A stretch of 64,000 nucleotides of DNA, from assembly GCF_009730915.1 (NCBI RefSeq), contig NC_052472.1, positions 18,382,382 through 18,446,381 on the forward strand, given 5' to 3'. Shown here in pieces: positions 46,780 to 58,686 of this stretch. A model generated the notes under the pieces. That model saw only the letters and a list, made by a program, of their open reading frames with translations. It was not told the origin of the DNA and ran no database searches. Source of the DNA: Dioscorea cayenensis subsp. rotundata (lineage: Eukaryota; Streptophyta; Magnoliopsida; Dioscoreales; Dioscoreaceae). The stretch's first letter is position 1. Each line of letters starts with the position of its first letter. The translations under genes were made by a program, and so were the position numbers.

Positions 46780-47466
46780 GAAGGGCCAGGCAAATAGCAT
46801 CAATCTCATCATCTAAGGGTGAAGAGTGAAATGTGCCAGAGGCACCTGCAAGTAAAACCAGGCCCGGGTTAGCAACAATGATAAAACCAAGACCAGCACA
46901 CTTAGAGACTGAGCTCCAAGAGGCATCAGCATAGATAAATATGGGTTTAGGAGAAAGAGTAGGACCAGAAAACTCCCTGATATTGTTGTCCCTGAAAAAA
47001 TTGTTACAGTGGTTGGAAGCCCTGGCGGGAATAGAAACCAGATTAAGATTGTTATTTTGAAAAATATGATTGCATCTCTCTTTCCATATGAGCCAAGCCA
47101 TCGAGGCAATCAAGGCTTTAACCTGATCAGACCCCCATCTATTCCCGCCAAAATACTCCAGCCAACGGCCGGAACACAAGAAATTTAAATCCAAAGGGTC
47201 TCTGTTCATCCTGATGAGAATTGGGGTCCAACAATGCTGAACTTTTGAATACCACCAAATGAGATAGGAAGCAGAGTCATCATATGATCCACAGAAAGGA
47301 CAACTAACAAAAGGTCCAATGTTAAGATTGTAAAGATAGGCACCCGTCGTTAGTTTATCATGAGCAAGTTTGCAAATAAAAGTTTTAATACGGGGGACAA
47401 CAGATAATTTCCAAATAAGATCCCACCCCTTCCAATTATCAGTATCAGCACAAGATGAGTTGATAT

Positions 47467-49000
47467 GCGGAAATTCGCATATGAACATATATTATTAGTC
47501 AACCCTCCTCCTTAATACCAACAGAAGTTAATTCAAACAGTAGAAACTTGAATTTAAGCTGTTTTGAATCCACTTCTTTGTATATACACAAAATATATAC
47601 TGAGAAATATCTTCTTCCCATTAAAAACTAATTTAAAACTTATAATAGCTTTTAGAATAGTAGTTCAAGGAATACCACTTTAGATATGATTTACCACAAT
47701 CTTAATACTAAACCTTATATTAATTAATTAATTAATTACTAATAGGTGACAAAGGATTGTTAAGGGACAAATATATACGGAAGTACGCCAGTTACGATGG
47801 CTTACAGACATTCTAAAAAATCCCTCTGCCCTGGAACCATAGAGGAGTGAAACCATTGTTTCTCCTACAGGCGACCCAAACCAATGCCTGTGAATAGTAC
47901 AAAAATAATACTTGACTCAAGTGTAAAATGCATGAACAGTACATAAACAATACTGCTGGGAGAAGGATTTGAACCCATGCCCTCCTCTCGCACTTTTGGG
48001 GTCATTTGGTTCACAATAATGATATATTACTATGGTAATGAGATTACCATGATAATGAAATCGGGAATGTTATAAGCCTAGCTATGAATGTTGTGGTAAT
48101 GTAGAATTACTATGTTTGGTTGAGAACTTATATTACTGGTAATCTTTTGGTACGATGTTTGGGTAGTCATGGTAATTATCTCAGTAATATGTCAAATTTT
48201 CCTAAATACCCTACTTTTGAAAATTTTAATTTAAAGTATTTAAATAAATACACAAATAAATTTTAATATCAAAAATTATTTTGCATATTTTTTAAATACA
48301 TATGTATTTAAAATTTTGAGTAATAATGCTCTAAATTTCTTAAAATATCCAGTAGCTAAAATTTTGACAAAAAATTAAATTTATAGTAAATTTAAGTTTT
48401 AGATAAAAATAATTAAATTATAATACCAAAAATTAATTTTTGAAACATTTTTCCAAAATACCTTATATCTAAAATCTTAAGCAAATTTAAAGTTAAAATC
48501 AAATAAAAATTTCACGTGAAAAATAATTATTTATAATACAATATATTATTTTTTTTATATTCCTAAAATACTCTTGTATTTTTAAAATTTTTGAAGAAAG
48601 ATTGAAAAGAACTAAATTGAAAAGGTTATGGCAAATTTTTTTAAAAAAATTATGTTGGATTACCACCAATTTTGTAATATTAATTGACACCTATTTTGAT
48701 GGTAATATTATTACCGACCTATTTGTTAATATTTCACTGTTGGTAATTTCATATTACCATTAACATTACCACTGCTATGGTAACCAACAATATTAATATA
48801 TTCAGATTACTGTTGGATTTCTCGTAATTTCACATTACTACAAACTAAACGATTTCTTTGTGTCATACTATTGGACTATTCAAAGGCATTGACTATTAAT
48901 TAATTTTAAATGAGTACCATTACAAAAGAAGTATTTCCCAAACTTAAGCCCTAAGGAATCCATACTTTATTTGTATGACTTAAAAAAGAGAAGACTTCCA
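47467..49000 (+). repeat. Serpin spacer, copy of 61010-62100
   Basis: The stretch from 'atgcggaaattc' to 'gagaagacttccatg' repeats the sequence between the intact serpin and the next one. Shared stretches include 'ccaacagaagttaattcaaa' and 'tatttgtatgacttaaaaaa'. This is the spacer that followed psi-1 before the LINE and Copia insertions. It is evidence that psi-1 and its spacer arose by segmental duplication of a serpin unit. Confidence 0.85.
47998..48870. mobile_element. TIR element of ~870 bp in the serpin spacer
   Basis: The left end 'ggtcatttggttcacaataa' has an inverted, diverged partner near 48840-48870 ('acaaactaaacgatttc'). Runs of 'ggtaat' and 'attacc' recur in both arms. No coding is present. 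A copy with a ~480-bp internal deletion lies at the equivalent place, 61551-61945, so the element was present before the duplication. Confidence 0.5.
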
Positions 49001-51873
49001 TGGGTACATTTTGCTCTGTCCCAAGACCAGTCCGTTTTGAACTGGCTTGGGCCACTACAGATGGTTTCCTGGAGCTTGTATCTCATTGGTGGATGGAACC
49101 AACAATGAGAGGTTGCGGTGCTTTTATTTTTCGCCAAAAAAGTGGTGTGCCTTAGGGGTCATCTGCGACACTGGGCTAAATTTAATTTTGGTTCAATCAA
49201 ACTAAAGAAGTTGGCTTTACTGCATGAGATCGATGCGTTAGATATTTCTAAGGAGACAAGCTGTTTATCAGCGTTGGAATCTAGATAGGAGCATATTCTC
49301 TTAGATAGACTTGAGGAGATCCGTAAATAAGAAGAAATTTATTGGAGACAAAGATCGAGGCTTCAATGGCTTAAGGAGGGTGATGAAAATACAAAAATTT
49401 TTCATGCTGTGGTGAATGGGCGAAAAAATATAACTTCATTCCTTGTATTCAACATGAGGGTGCTTGCTTGTCTAATCCTAAGAAAATCGGTAAAGTTTTC
49501 ACTGCCTGTTTTCAATAGCAGTTTGGTATAAAGCGGGCTTCAAAATTTAAGGTAGACCTTCTGAAATTTTTGGAACATAAAAGACATGTCGACCTTCTGC
49601 ATCTGGAGCAGCCATTTCTGTTAGAGAAAATCAAGGGGGCGGTATTTGACTTAGGTGGGGATAAAGCTTCGGGTCTTGATGGCTTTCCCATGTAATTTTT
49701 TAAGATATTCTAGGAAACAATCAAGTTGGACCTGCTAAGGATGTGCGAGGATTTCTATTTTGGTAGGGCCAACTTAGAGCGAATCAACTGGCTAATATTG
49801 CTATCATTCCTAAGATTGATTCTCCAGAGTCTCCAAGGGACTACCGGCCCATCAGTGTAATAAATTTTTCTCTAAAAATTTCTAGCAAACTGTCTAAGCA
49901 AGGTTATGAATAAACTTGTTGATTCTGACCATTCTATGTTCTTGAAAGGACGGTGCATCTTGGATAACATTGCCATTGCTGAAGAGCTGCTCTTCAATAT
50001 TCATAAGCGAAGATTACTGGGTCATATCTTGAAGGTTGACTTTGCTAAGGCCTTTGATCTGGTGGATTGGGACTTCCTCTTTGATCTTCTGGCAGCCAGG
50101 GGATTTGGTGGCAGATGGATTGGTTGGATTCAGAAGATTCTGCTCTCCTCTAAGGCAAACATTCTGGTAAATGGATCCCCTAATGGCTACATTCGATATC
50201 ATCGAGGATTGCGACAATGAGACCAACTCTCCCTTTTGCTTTTTGTCTTAATCACGGATGTGCTAAGCACAATATTCTCTCACGTGCTGAGGTCCAAAGT
50301 TTTAGTCGGTGTCCCATTGGGAGAATTCAGGAGCAAGTAGAATCTACACTATGCGGATGATTTACTGGTGTTTACCATGGGAGGTCTCGAGGACCTTAGG
50401 ATTGTTAAGCTGAACTTATTTCAAGTGTGATGAGCACTTTACCAGAGGATAGGGCAACAAAAACCCTTAACTGCGGTGTGGGGTTGCTGCCTGTCACCTA
50501 TATGGGGATTCCAGTTTCTGGGAAAAGACCCCGACATCAAGATTGGGAAGGTCTAATTCTAAAAGTTAGAAGGCGTCTCTCTTCCTGGAAAGTGCAACAC
50601 TTGTCTCTTGGTGGTCGACTTACCTTGGTGAACTCGGTTCTCTCTGTGCTCCCTACATACTGGATGTCTATTTTCAAATTACCGAGTTGAGTCATCAAGG
50701 AAATTGACCAGATTAGGAGAGATTTTCTTTAGTTGGGTCCTGATATTGACAACCCAGGGTGTCGGTTGGTTAGTTAGAAGAATCTTTGTCGTTCGCGGGA
50801 ACAAGGGGGATGGGGAATTTTTTTGTTACACAATTTCAATCAGACGCTCCTGGGAAAATGGTGGTGTAAATTTGTCACTGACTCCAATTGGTGTGGTGCG
50901 CGCGTCATCAAATTCAATTATGGTTTGTTGCGTTGGAATTTATTTCCTAATCTTTTGGGCTGAATCTCCTATTTCTAGAAATGGGTATCAAGCTGCTTGC
51001 CGGCTATTAGAGGACGTATATTGCATGATCTTAACTCAGGAGAGGAGACGCTGAGTACGAATGCTAGGAGAGTGGAGGGCTCGAAAAGATGGATGCTTAC
51101 AGGAAATGGTTTATTTACAATGAAATCTTTTTATAATTTTCTAAATGATGATGGGCTGCGAAGTCCGATAACGAAGTCCTTCTCGCGCAACACTTACCCT
51201 CGAAAAATCAACCTGTTCAATTGGCTTGTGTGGAATAATAGGATTCTATCACTTGAGAATTTGGCAAAAAGAAAATGCAACGAGCTCCCAACCGCGACAT
51301 GTGTTTTGTGTCACTCAGCAACGGAGACAATTGATCATCTTTTCCTTCAGTGCCCTTTCGCAAAACTCCTTTGGGATTCATGGAGGGCGTCGATGTGTCC
51401 TTCATGCATTAAGGATCTTGGGAGACTTAGTCATAAAAGCGCTTGTGTGGAATGTCTGGCTTGGTAAAAATGATTGTATTTTTAACACCAATTTCTTGCC
51501 TGCTCATGTGATTATTCTGAAAGTTGACCGCATGCTGCTTTCCTGGTTCTCATCTATTACAGAGGGTAACAAAGAGAAGATGGAAGACTCCATGACGACC
51601 ATTCATAGAAGCCTAGAGTTTCTTGGATCTCGTGTTGCGAAATCCTGAGGTGGCTAAAACATCTGAGGAGACACCATGTCTAGGCACGGGCTAGAGTTTT
51701 ATCGAGGAATTGGAGGGAGTTCTGCTTCCTCAACTGGTTTTTGGTCACTATTTTTTTTTGGCGTTGTTGTATCACATCTAATGGTCTGTTGTTCCCTTCA
51801 CTAATAGTTATGTGAAGCTGTCTTGTACCGTTTTATTTTTAATTAATGTGGTTTATCCATTTTTCAAAAAAAA
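49001..51873 (+). mobile_element. LINE fragment, plus strand, with poly-A tail
   Basis: It reads EN-RT linker WLKEGDENTKFFHAVVNGRK (~49365), RT from DYRPI near 49840, FLKGRCILDNIAIAEELLF (49906-50220), KVDFAKAFDLVDWDFLF, YADD at 50350-50361, and zinc-binding TATCVLCHSATETIDHLFLQ (~51291-51350). It ends in an A-run at 51865-51873 followed by TAA repeats. The 5' end, including the endonuclease, is missing. Several stops are present. Its left flank matches the spacer before the third serpin (62081-62101) but its right flank matches the first intron of a serpin (59300), so sequence in between was deleted. Confidence 0.85.
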
Positions 51874-51884
51874 ATAATAATAAC

Positions 51885-52140
51885 CTCTGGGCAAGTGACG
51901 TACACTGAGTTAATACCTTGCGCACCCTTATAGTGGGTTATTAAGGTCCACATGGGGTTCAAACTCTTACAAAGTTAATTTTTTACGTGGGATTCAAACT
52001 CTTGCCATTTTTCATTTCTCCCAAAAAGCCTGGAGTTAGTATAGCTAACAACTCCAACTAGGTGGTTTTGGCATAAAGTTATTTTAATTAATATCCACTC
52101 TCAAACATAAAAAAAACCAAATTCTAATAGCGAGCTGAGG

Positions 52141-52203
<63 letters not shown>

Positions 52204-52671
52204 AAGTGAACATAGCGATGACCAAGATTGTGAAGGGAGCTCAAACTTTCATTTGGGAAGAGAAATAGCTACCATCTTTTTAACTTGAAAATGCTAAGAA
52301 TTTTTTTTTTTTTTTACAAAAAAAACTTATTATTATTTATGGTTAAATTATATGTTTTCCACTTATATATATTTGTGAAAATCATATGTATCTTCATATA
52401 TATATAATTTTTATACATACAAATCTTTTTTAAAAAAAATTGAGAATGCATGAAATTTCTAGGTGGTAAAGGGTATCAGCATGGGTTGATGTATTGATTT
52501 TGTGAATTTGCTTTAACTTTAAATAAAAAGACTCTTGAAGTGGCAAAGGAGGTTAATGGTTGGGTGGAGAAAGAGACTAATGGTTTGATCAAATATCTCC
52601 TTCCTGACGGCTCTGTGGACAGCATGACAAGATTAATCATAGCCAATGCACTCTACTTCAAAGGACTATAG
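51885..52671 (+). pseudogene. Serpin pseudogene psi-2 (intron and start of exon 2 only)
   Basis: 51885-52530 is serpin intron 1 (matching 59300-60055), including a (TTA)n run at 52143-52201. Exon 2 begins at 52531 ([20 protein letters not shown], then [15 protein letters not shown]) and stops at TAG 52669-52671, where the intact gene has the Trp codon TGG. After that the serpin sequence breaks off into MITE-like sequence ('agagggaccaaaaggg'). Exon 1 was removed by the LINE on its left. Only 46 codons of exon 2 survive. Confidence 0.9.
52143..52201. repeat. (TTA)n microsatellite in the psi-2 intron
   Basis: About 20 TTA units lie where the corresponding introns of psi-1 and the intact serpin have only short T/A tracts. 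This shows local expansion after duplication. Confidence 0.9.
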
Positions 52672-52986
52672 GAGCATTTCCGAGTAGAGGGACCAAAAGG
52701 GAAAAGAGAAAAAAGTAGAGGGACCAATTAGGGTATTATACCATTCTCCAACACACTCTTTTAATTCAAAGTTGCAAAATTTCATAGAACTTCAAACTTG
52801 AAACATTACGGAGCACTTCTCTCCATACCTCTAATATTGGTGAAGTACTTCTCTTCACTATCGATGCACTTTTCACCAACCTGCAATTATTAGAACATAT
52901 ATTTTCAAAAAACCTCTTGGTGCATTTCTCACAAATTAATTTTTAAAAAAAATTATTTCTTCTTCATCCACTTATACTAAATTTGC
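52672..52986. other. Junction between psi-2 and the tandem repeat
   Basis: The first ~70 bp ('gtagagggaccaattagggt') resemble one arm of the foldback MITE at 57935-58206. The rest is unrecognised AT-rich DNA. Confidence 0.5.
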
Positions 52987-53201
52987 ACATTCTTTTGCAA
53001 TTTTTTTTTATAGATGCTCGAATTTTTTTTTTTTTTTGCATTTGAAACATTGAGGTTTCTCCTTTTTGGCCAACATTCCTTCTCTTCACCACGGTCGGGA
53101 GTCGACATATTGCTACTGACCATCTTGATCATCCACATTCCTCTAAAAATCCATAAAGCTCGAAAATCATGTGGCAATTTTTAGGAAAAGAAGAAATATA
53201 A

Positions 53202-53203
<2 letters not shown>

Positions 53204-53263
<60 letters not shown>
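53204..53263. repeat. (AAT)n microsatellite, unit 1
   Basis: About 19-20 AAT units. The counterpart in unit 2 (55730-55763) has about 11. Confidence 0.9.
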
Positions 53264-53554
53264 GAAAATTTTTTATTATCTCATTGCCCTTATACAAATA
53301 TCAAAACATCACTCGTTATATAGGCTAAAACAAATTAATAAGGCTCCACAATTTTATTGAACTAAATAACAAATAAAGATATTGACTAACAACTTTGAAT
53401 TATTCTTTAACAAAATTATATAGTCTCTTGTACTTGTTGAAAGCCTTATATGCTTTATGTTTACAAAGTGCTGAAATTCTCATTTATATAAACATCATTA
53501 GTCAAACCTCCTCCTCAATACCAACAAAAGTTAGTTCAAACAACAAAAACTTGA

Positions 53555-53754
53555 CCAACGATCAAGTGGTCTATTGGTACTCTAGTCGTCATTAAAACTT
53601 TTCATAAATGGTGAAAGTTCGAATCATGAGTGATGACATATTTCTGGAAATACGAGTAATGGTTGTGTGCAGGTGGTTCCAACATCCATATGTGCGCAAG
53701 CTGACATCGTCCCCACTCGCTCCGCTGAAATTTATGCATACCCCTGTTTTTTTT
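53555..53754 (+). mobile_element. SINE copy B (tRNA-derived, Au-like)
   Basis: It begins 'ccaacgatcaagtggtctat', contains a near-perfect box B GTTCGAATC at 53617-53625, and ends in eight Ts. The spacer without it (61080-61100: 'gtagaaacttgaatttaagc') shows the empty site. The flanking 'aaacttga' and 'aagcttga' look like its target duplication. Confidence 0.75.
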
Positions 53755-55037
53755 CAAGCTTGAAACTTAATTAATTTAAGCGGTTTTAAGTCCACATATT
53801 TGTACATAAACAAAATATTTACTGAGAGATATCTTCTCCTTATAGGACTCTCAAAAGTTCATTAAATGCTAATTTAAAACTTGTAGTTTTAACTAAAATA
53901 GCAGTGGATCAAAGATCTTAAAAAAACAAAAAAACTAATTCCCACACGGCCCAAGAATAGAAACCAAATACACACTTCCCACTTGCAATCAATTGTAAAT
54001 TATGCCCTGTCAAGGAATATCACTTTACATATGATTTACCACATTCTTAATACAAAACCTTAATTATATTAATTAATTTTAAATGACTACTGTTATAAAG
54101 GAAGTATTCCCCAAACTTAATCCCTAAGACCATCTCCAATGCAACTAGATGAATTTATTTTGTTTTATGTTTTATGTAGATGAATTATTAGCAAGTGGAA
54201 CTACTCATGAATTGGAATATAATTGATCTCTATGAAAATGATGATGATGAATGATGGTCATTTGAACCAAAATAAATAAATAAATAAACAAAAAAAAAAT
54301 GCTTTTGGATTGAAATTTTCAATATTTACTCTAACATTATTTTGTAATTTTGAATGTCTATTTACTTTGAATGTCTATTTTTAATTCCTACTTCAAATGT
54401 CCTATAAGTTAGAGTGTGACATTGAGACCATGAAGACATGTCTATTTTGTGTTGTTTTGAATGTCTATTTTCAATTCCTACTCTATGGTGTTCATTCAAA
54501 CAAAAAAAAACTATGATTTAGGTATCTATACCTACTCTATTGTGTTCATTCTAACAATAAAAGTATAGTACTTTTTTTTCTTCGTTGATGATGCTTCTTT
54601 TGATGTATAATTGTTATTCTTTTCGTTTCTTGAGGGATTTGGTTTGGAATATGCTTGGCTTTTGGTGTTTGGAGAGGTATCAATGCTTGCATTTGATGCA
54701 TGATAAGGATGCCATGGTTTTAATTTGGTTTTCTTTTGTTTGTGAGATCCGATTGGTTTTATGGAGTCTTTTTATCATATTTTAAGGTTTTTGAAGTCTC
54801 TTTTGATGAGATCTATTCGCGGTTGTGAGAAGCGGGAGCCTTTGAGAGTTTTGGTCACCGACACTGCAGGCAATGCTAAAATTGATTGAAATCCTGCTTT
54901 ATTTTAATTTTTTTTACTTAGAATGGAATGATGAACTGATTATGTTTGTTTATATCAGTATGTTTAATGTTTTCTTGGATCTTATATGCCTTGTTGAAAG
55001 GAGTCTCTTTTTCTCCTTTTTCCTTCTTGTTGTTGTT

Positions 55038-55190
55038 GTTCTTCTTCTTCTTCTTCTTCTTCTTCTTCTTCTTCTATGGATTTGGATTTGTTAATATTGA
55101 TTATGTTCGTGTATATCAGCGTGGTTTATGTTTTCTTGGGTGTCTTCTTCTTCTTCTTCTTCTTCTTCTTCTTCTTCTTCTTCTATGGAT
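55038..55190. repeat. Duplicated (TTC)n tracts, unit 1
   Basis: Two TTC runs (about 55040-55075 and 55144-55183) are separated by a ~70-bp copy of 'atggatttggatttgtta' sequence. In unit 2 there is one run at 57558-57600. Long poly-Leu and poly-Phe ORFs here are artefacts of these runs. Confidence 0.9.
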
Positions 55191-55520
55191 TTGGATTTGT
55201 TAATATTGATCATGTTTGTGTATATCAATGTGGTTTATGTTTTCTTCGGTGTTATAGATTGATGCTTTCTTACCTTAATATGTTATATATTTTCAATTTT
55301 TTTCACTTGTTTTGTTGTGTATCTCAATACGTTCTTATACCTTTGTATTTTTAATGTTTTTTTGAAAACCCGCACCCGACACAACCGGTTGTCATCCCTA
55401 ATATAGACGTTGACATATGGATAGAAACCATAATTTCATTGAGCATAATTTATACTCTTTATGTAAACAACATGGATATTATAGAGATAATTACTTAACA
55501 TGGGGTAGAAATATTACTTA

Positions 55521-55727
55521 ACATTCTTTTGCAATTTTTTTTTTATAGATGCTCAAATTTTTTTTTGCATTTGAAACATTGAGGTTTCTCCGTTTGGCCA
55601 ACATTCCTTCTCTTCACCCTGGTCAGAGCTGACATATTGCTACTGACCATCTTGATCATCCACATTCCTCTAAAATCCATAAAGCTCGGAAATCATGTGG
55701 CAATTTTTAGGAAAAGAAGAAATATAA

Positions 55728-55764
<37 letters not shown>

Positions 55765-57931
55765 TTTTTTATTATCTCATTGCCCTTATACAAATATCAA
55801 AACATCACTCGTTATATAGGCTAAAACAAATTAATAAGGCTCCACAATTTATTGAACTAAATAACAAATAAAGATATTGACTAACAACTTTGAATTATTC
55901 TTTAACAAAATTATATAGTCTCTTGTACTTGTTGAAAGCCTTATATGCTTTATGTTTACAAAGTGCTGAAATTCTCATTTATATGAACATCATTAGTCAA
56001 ACCTCCTCCTCAATACCAACAAAAGTTAGTTCAAACAACAAAAACTTGACCAATGATCAAGTGGTCTATTGGTACTCTAGTCGTCATTAAAACCTTTCAT
56101 AAATAGTGAAAGTTCGAATCATGAGTGATGACATATTTCTGGAAATACGAGCAATGGTTGTGTGCAGGTGGTTCCAACATCCATATGTGCGCAAGCTGAC
56201 ATCGTCCCCACTCGCTCCGCTGAAATTTATGCATACCCCTGCTTTTTTTTAAGCTTGAAACTTAATTAATTTAAGCGGTTTTAAGTCCACATATTTGTAC
56301 ATAAACAAAATATTTACTGAGAGATATTTTCTCCTTATAGGACTCTCAAAAGTTCATTAAATACTAATTTAAAACTTGTAGTTTTAACTAAAATAACAGT
56401 GGATCAAAGATCTTAAGAAAACAAAAAACTAATTCCCACGCGGCCCAAGAATAGAAACCAAATACACACTTCCCACTTGCAATCAATTGTAAATTATGCC
56501 CTTTCAAGGAATATCACTTTACATATGATTTACCACATTCTTAATACAAAACCTTAATTATATTAATTAATTTTAAATGAGTACTCTTATAAAGGAAGTA
56601 TTCCCCAAACTTAAGCCCTAAGACCATCTCCAATGCAACTAGATGAATTTATTTTGTTTTATGTTTTATGTTTTATGTAGATGAATTATTAGCAAGTGGA
56701 ACTACTCATGAATTGGAATATAATTGATCTCTATGAAAATGATGATGATGAATGATGGTCATTTGAACCAAAAAAAAAAAAATTTAAACAAAAAAAATGC
56801 TTTTGGATTGAAATTTTCAATTTTTACTCTGACATTATTTTGTAATTTTGAATGTCTATTTACTTTGAATGTCTATTTTTAATTCCTACTTCAAATGTTC
56901 TATAAGTTAGAGTGTGACATTGAGACCATGAAGACATGTCTATTTTGTGTTGTTTTGAATGTCTATTTTCAATTCCTACTCTATGGTGTTCATTCAAACA
57001 AAAAAAAAAACTATGATTTAGGTATCTATACCTATTCTATTGTGTTCATTCTAACAATAAAAGTATAGTACTTTTTTTTCTTCATTGATGATGATTCTTT
57101 TGATGTATTATTGTTATTCTTTTCGTTTCTTGAGGGATTTGGTTTGGAATATGCTTGGCTTTTGGTGTTTGGAGAGGTATCAATGCTTGCATTTGATGCA
57201 TGATAAGGATGCCATGGTTTTAATTTGGTTTTCTTTTGTTTGTGAGATCCGATTGGTTTTATGGAGTCTTTTTATCATATTTTAAGGTTTTTGAAGTCTC
57301 TTTTGATGAGATCTATTCACGGTTGTGAGAAGCGGGAGCCTTTGAGAGTTTTGGTCACCGGACACTGCAGGCAATGCTGAAATTGATTGAAATCCTGCTT
57401 TATTTTAATTTTTTTACTTAGAATGGAATGATGAACTGATTATGTTTGTTTATATCAGTATGTTTAATGTTTTCTTGGATCTTATAGGTTGATGCTTATA
57501 TGCCTTGTTGAAAGGAGTCTCTTTTTCTGCTTTTCCTTCTTCTTCTTCTTGTTGTTGTTGTTGTTCTTCTTCTTCTTCTTCTTCTTCTTCTTCTTCTTCT
57601 ATGGATTTGGATTTGTTAATATTGATCATGTTTGTGTATATCAATGTGGTTTATGTTTTCTTCGGTGTTATAGATTGATGCTTTCTTACCTTAATATGTT
57701 ATATATTTTCCATTTTTTTCACTTGTTTTGTTGTGTATCTCAATACGTTCTTATACCTTTGTATTTTTAATGTTTTTTTGAAAACCCGCACCCGACACGA
57801 CCGGTTGTCATCCCTAATATAGACGTTGACAAATGGATAGAAACCATAATTTCATTGAGCATAATTTATACTCTTCATGTAAACAACATGGATATTATAG
57901 AGATAATTACTTAACATGGGGTAGAAATATT
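55521..57931 (+). repeat. Tandem duplication, unit 2 (2,411 bp)
   Basis: This is a direct copy of unit 1, offset by about 2.5 kb, with few substitutions. The AAT run is shorter (55730-55763 against 53204-53263) and the TTC block is single. Confidence 0.9.
56050..56250 (+). mobile_element. SINE copy C, duplicate of copy B
   Basis: It sits at the same position within unit 2 as copy B in unit 1 and is nearly identical. It was therefore copied by the tandem duplication rather than by a new insertion. Confidence 0.75.
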
Positions 57932-57934
57932 TAA

Positions 57935-58206
57935 GGTAGAATACCCTATTTAGTCCATTAAATATAGTCAATCTGCCCTTTTGGTCCCTCTAATATAATT
58001 TGTTCGTAGGAAGTCCCTTATATTTTAATTTTTGAGAAATGTAAGTCCTCATAGAAACTTCCTAGGGACAAATTATATTAAAAAAATGGACTTATATTTT
58101 CTAAAAATTAAAATACAGGGACCTTTTAGGGATAAGTCATATTAGAGAGACCAAAGGGGTAGATTAACTATATTAGAGGGACTAAACATGGGTATTATGC
58201 TAAATA
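57935..58206. mobile_element. Foldback MITE before the intact serpin
   Basis: The left arm ('cccttttggtccctctaata') and right arm (inverted: 'ccccttttggtctctctaat') pair along most of the length, with outer ends 'gtagaataccctatttagtc' and, inverted, 'cataatacccatgtttagtc'. It is similar in style to the element at 20186-20455 and to the fragment at ~52690. It lies about 480 bp before the serpin start, so it may form part of the promoter region. Confidence 0.7.
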
Positions 58207-58289
58207 TTTAATGTAAAAAAGTAATTAATATATTTTCAATTTGTACTTGAATGCAATTATTATTTTTTTAAACTACAAATAATTTATTC

Positions 58290-58290
<1 letters not shown>

Positions 58291-58329
<39 letters not shown>
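58291..58329. repeat. (AAT)n microsatellite upstream of the serpin
   Basis: About 13 units. A TA run follows at 58519-58543. Confidence 0.85.
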
Positions 58330-58686
58330 GTTTTTTTAAAAATAAATGTGGTTCAATATATATTTACTCTTGTAAAAAAAAATAATAACTTATAAAATTT
58401 TTATGAGATAATTTTGCTAATTAACGAAAACAACAGAGTGTTAGATCTGAATGTTTAGCAAGATTTTTTTTTTTTTTTTGTTGAAAAAGAGTTAACAAGA
58501 AAATTGCTTATCTCTGTTATATATATATATATATATATATATATCATTTTCAAGTATATCATTGCTGGCACTACTTCTATGGTTGACTTGAGTATTATAT
58601 TTTTATCCTTTAAAAAAAAGGATTATATTTTTATTGATATAAATATTGGTATTACAGATACAGAGACAGAGACAGAGAGAGCTAAA

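Larger units (their letters stand above)
41586..47466 (-). mobile_element. 5'-truncated LINE, minus strand, interrupted by Copia
   Basis: A plus-strand T-run at 41589-41600 marks the poly-A end. Minus-strand coding on either side of the Copia element is LINE ORF2 C-terminus. On the right (47488-46780) are the zinc-binding RT region (CPFCGSYDDSASYLIW) and the RNase H start (IFIYADASWSSVSKCAGLGF). On the left (41987-41652) is the RNase H end (DFPDISFSTIPRETKSIADE). The target lies in the serpin 3' spacer: flanks match 60960-61025, with about 35 bp of that spacer missing at the junction. No clean target duplication is visible. Confidence 0.8.
52987..55515 (+). repeat. Tandem duplication, unit 1 (2,529 bp)
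   Basis: This unit runs from 'acattcttttgcaa' to 'ggggtagaaatatt' and is repeated almost base for base at 55521-57931. Inside are an AAT microsatellite, serpin 3' spacer sequence (from ~53420, matching 60962), a SINE, an unidentified stretch (54580-54860) and a TTC microsatellite. It has an extra internal duplication of the TTC tract plus 'atggatttggatttgtta' (55076 and 55184) that unit 2 lacks. No genuine gene is seen; ORFs here are products of the TTC repeats. Confidence 0.9.

Noticed and set aside
54873-55354. ORFs encoding long poly-Leu/poly-Phe 'membrane' peptides (also 57489-57770 and the poly-Glu frame on the other strand)
   Set aside because: They are translations of TTC microsatellites and change length between the two tandem units.
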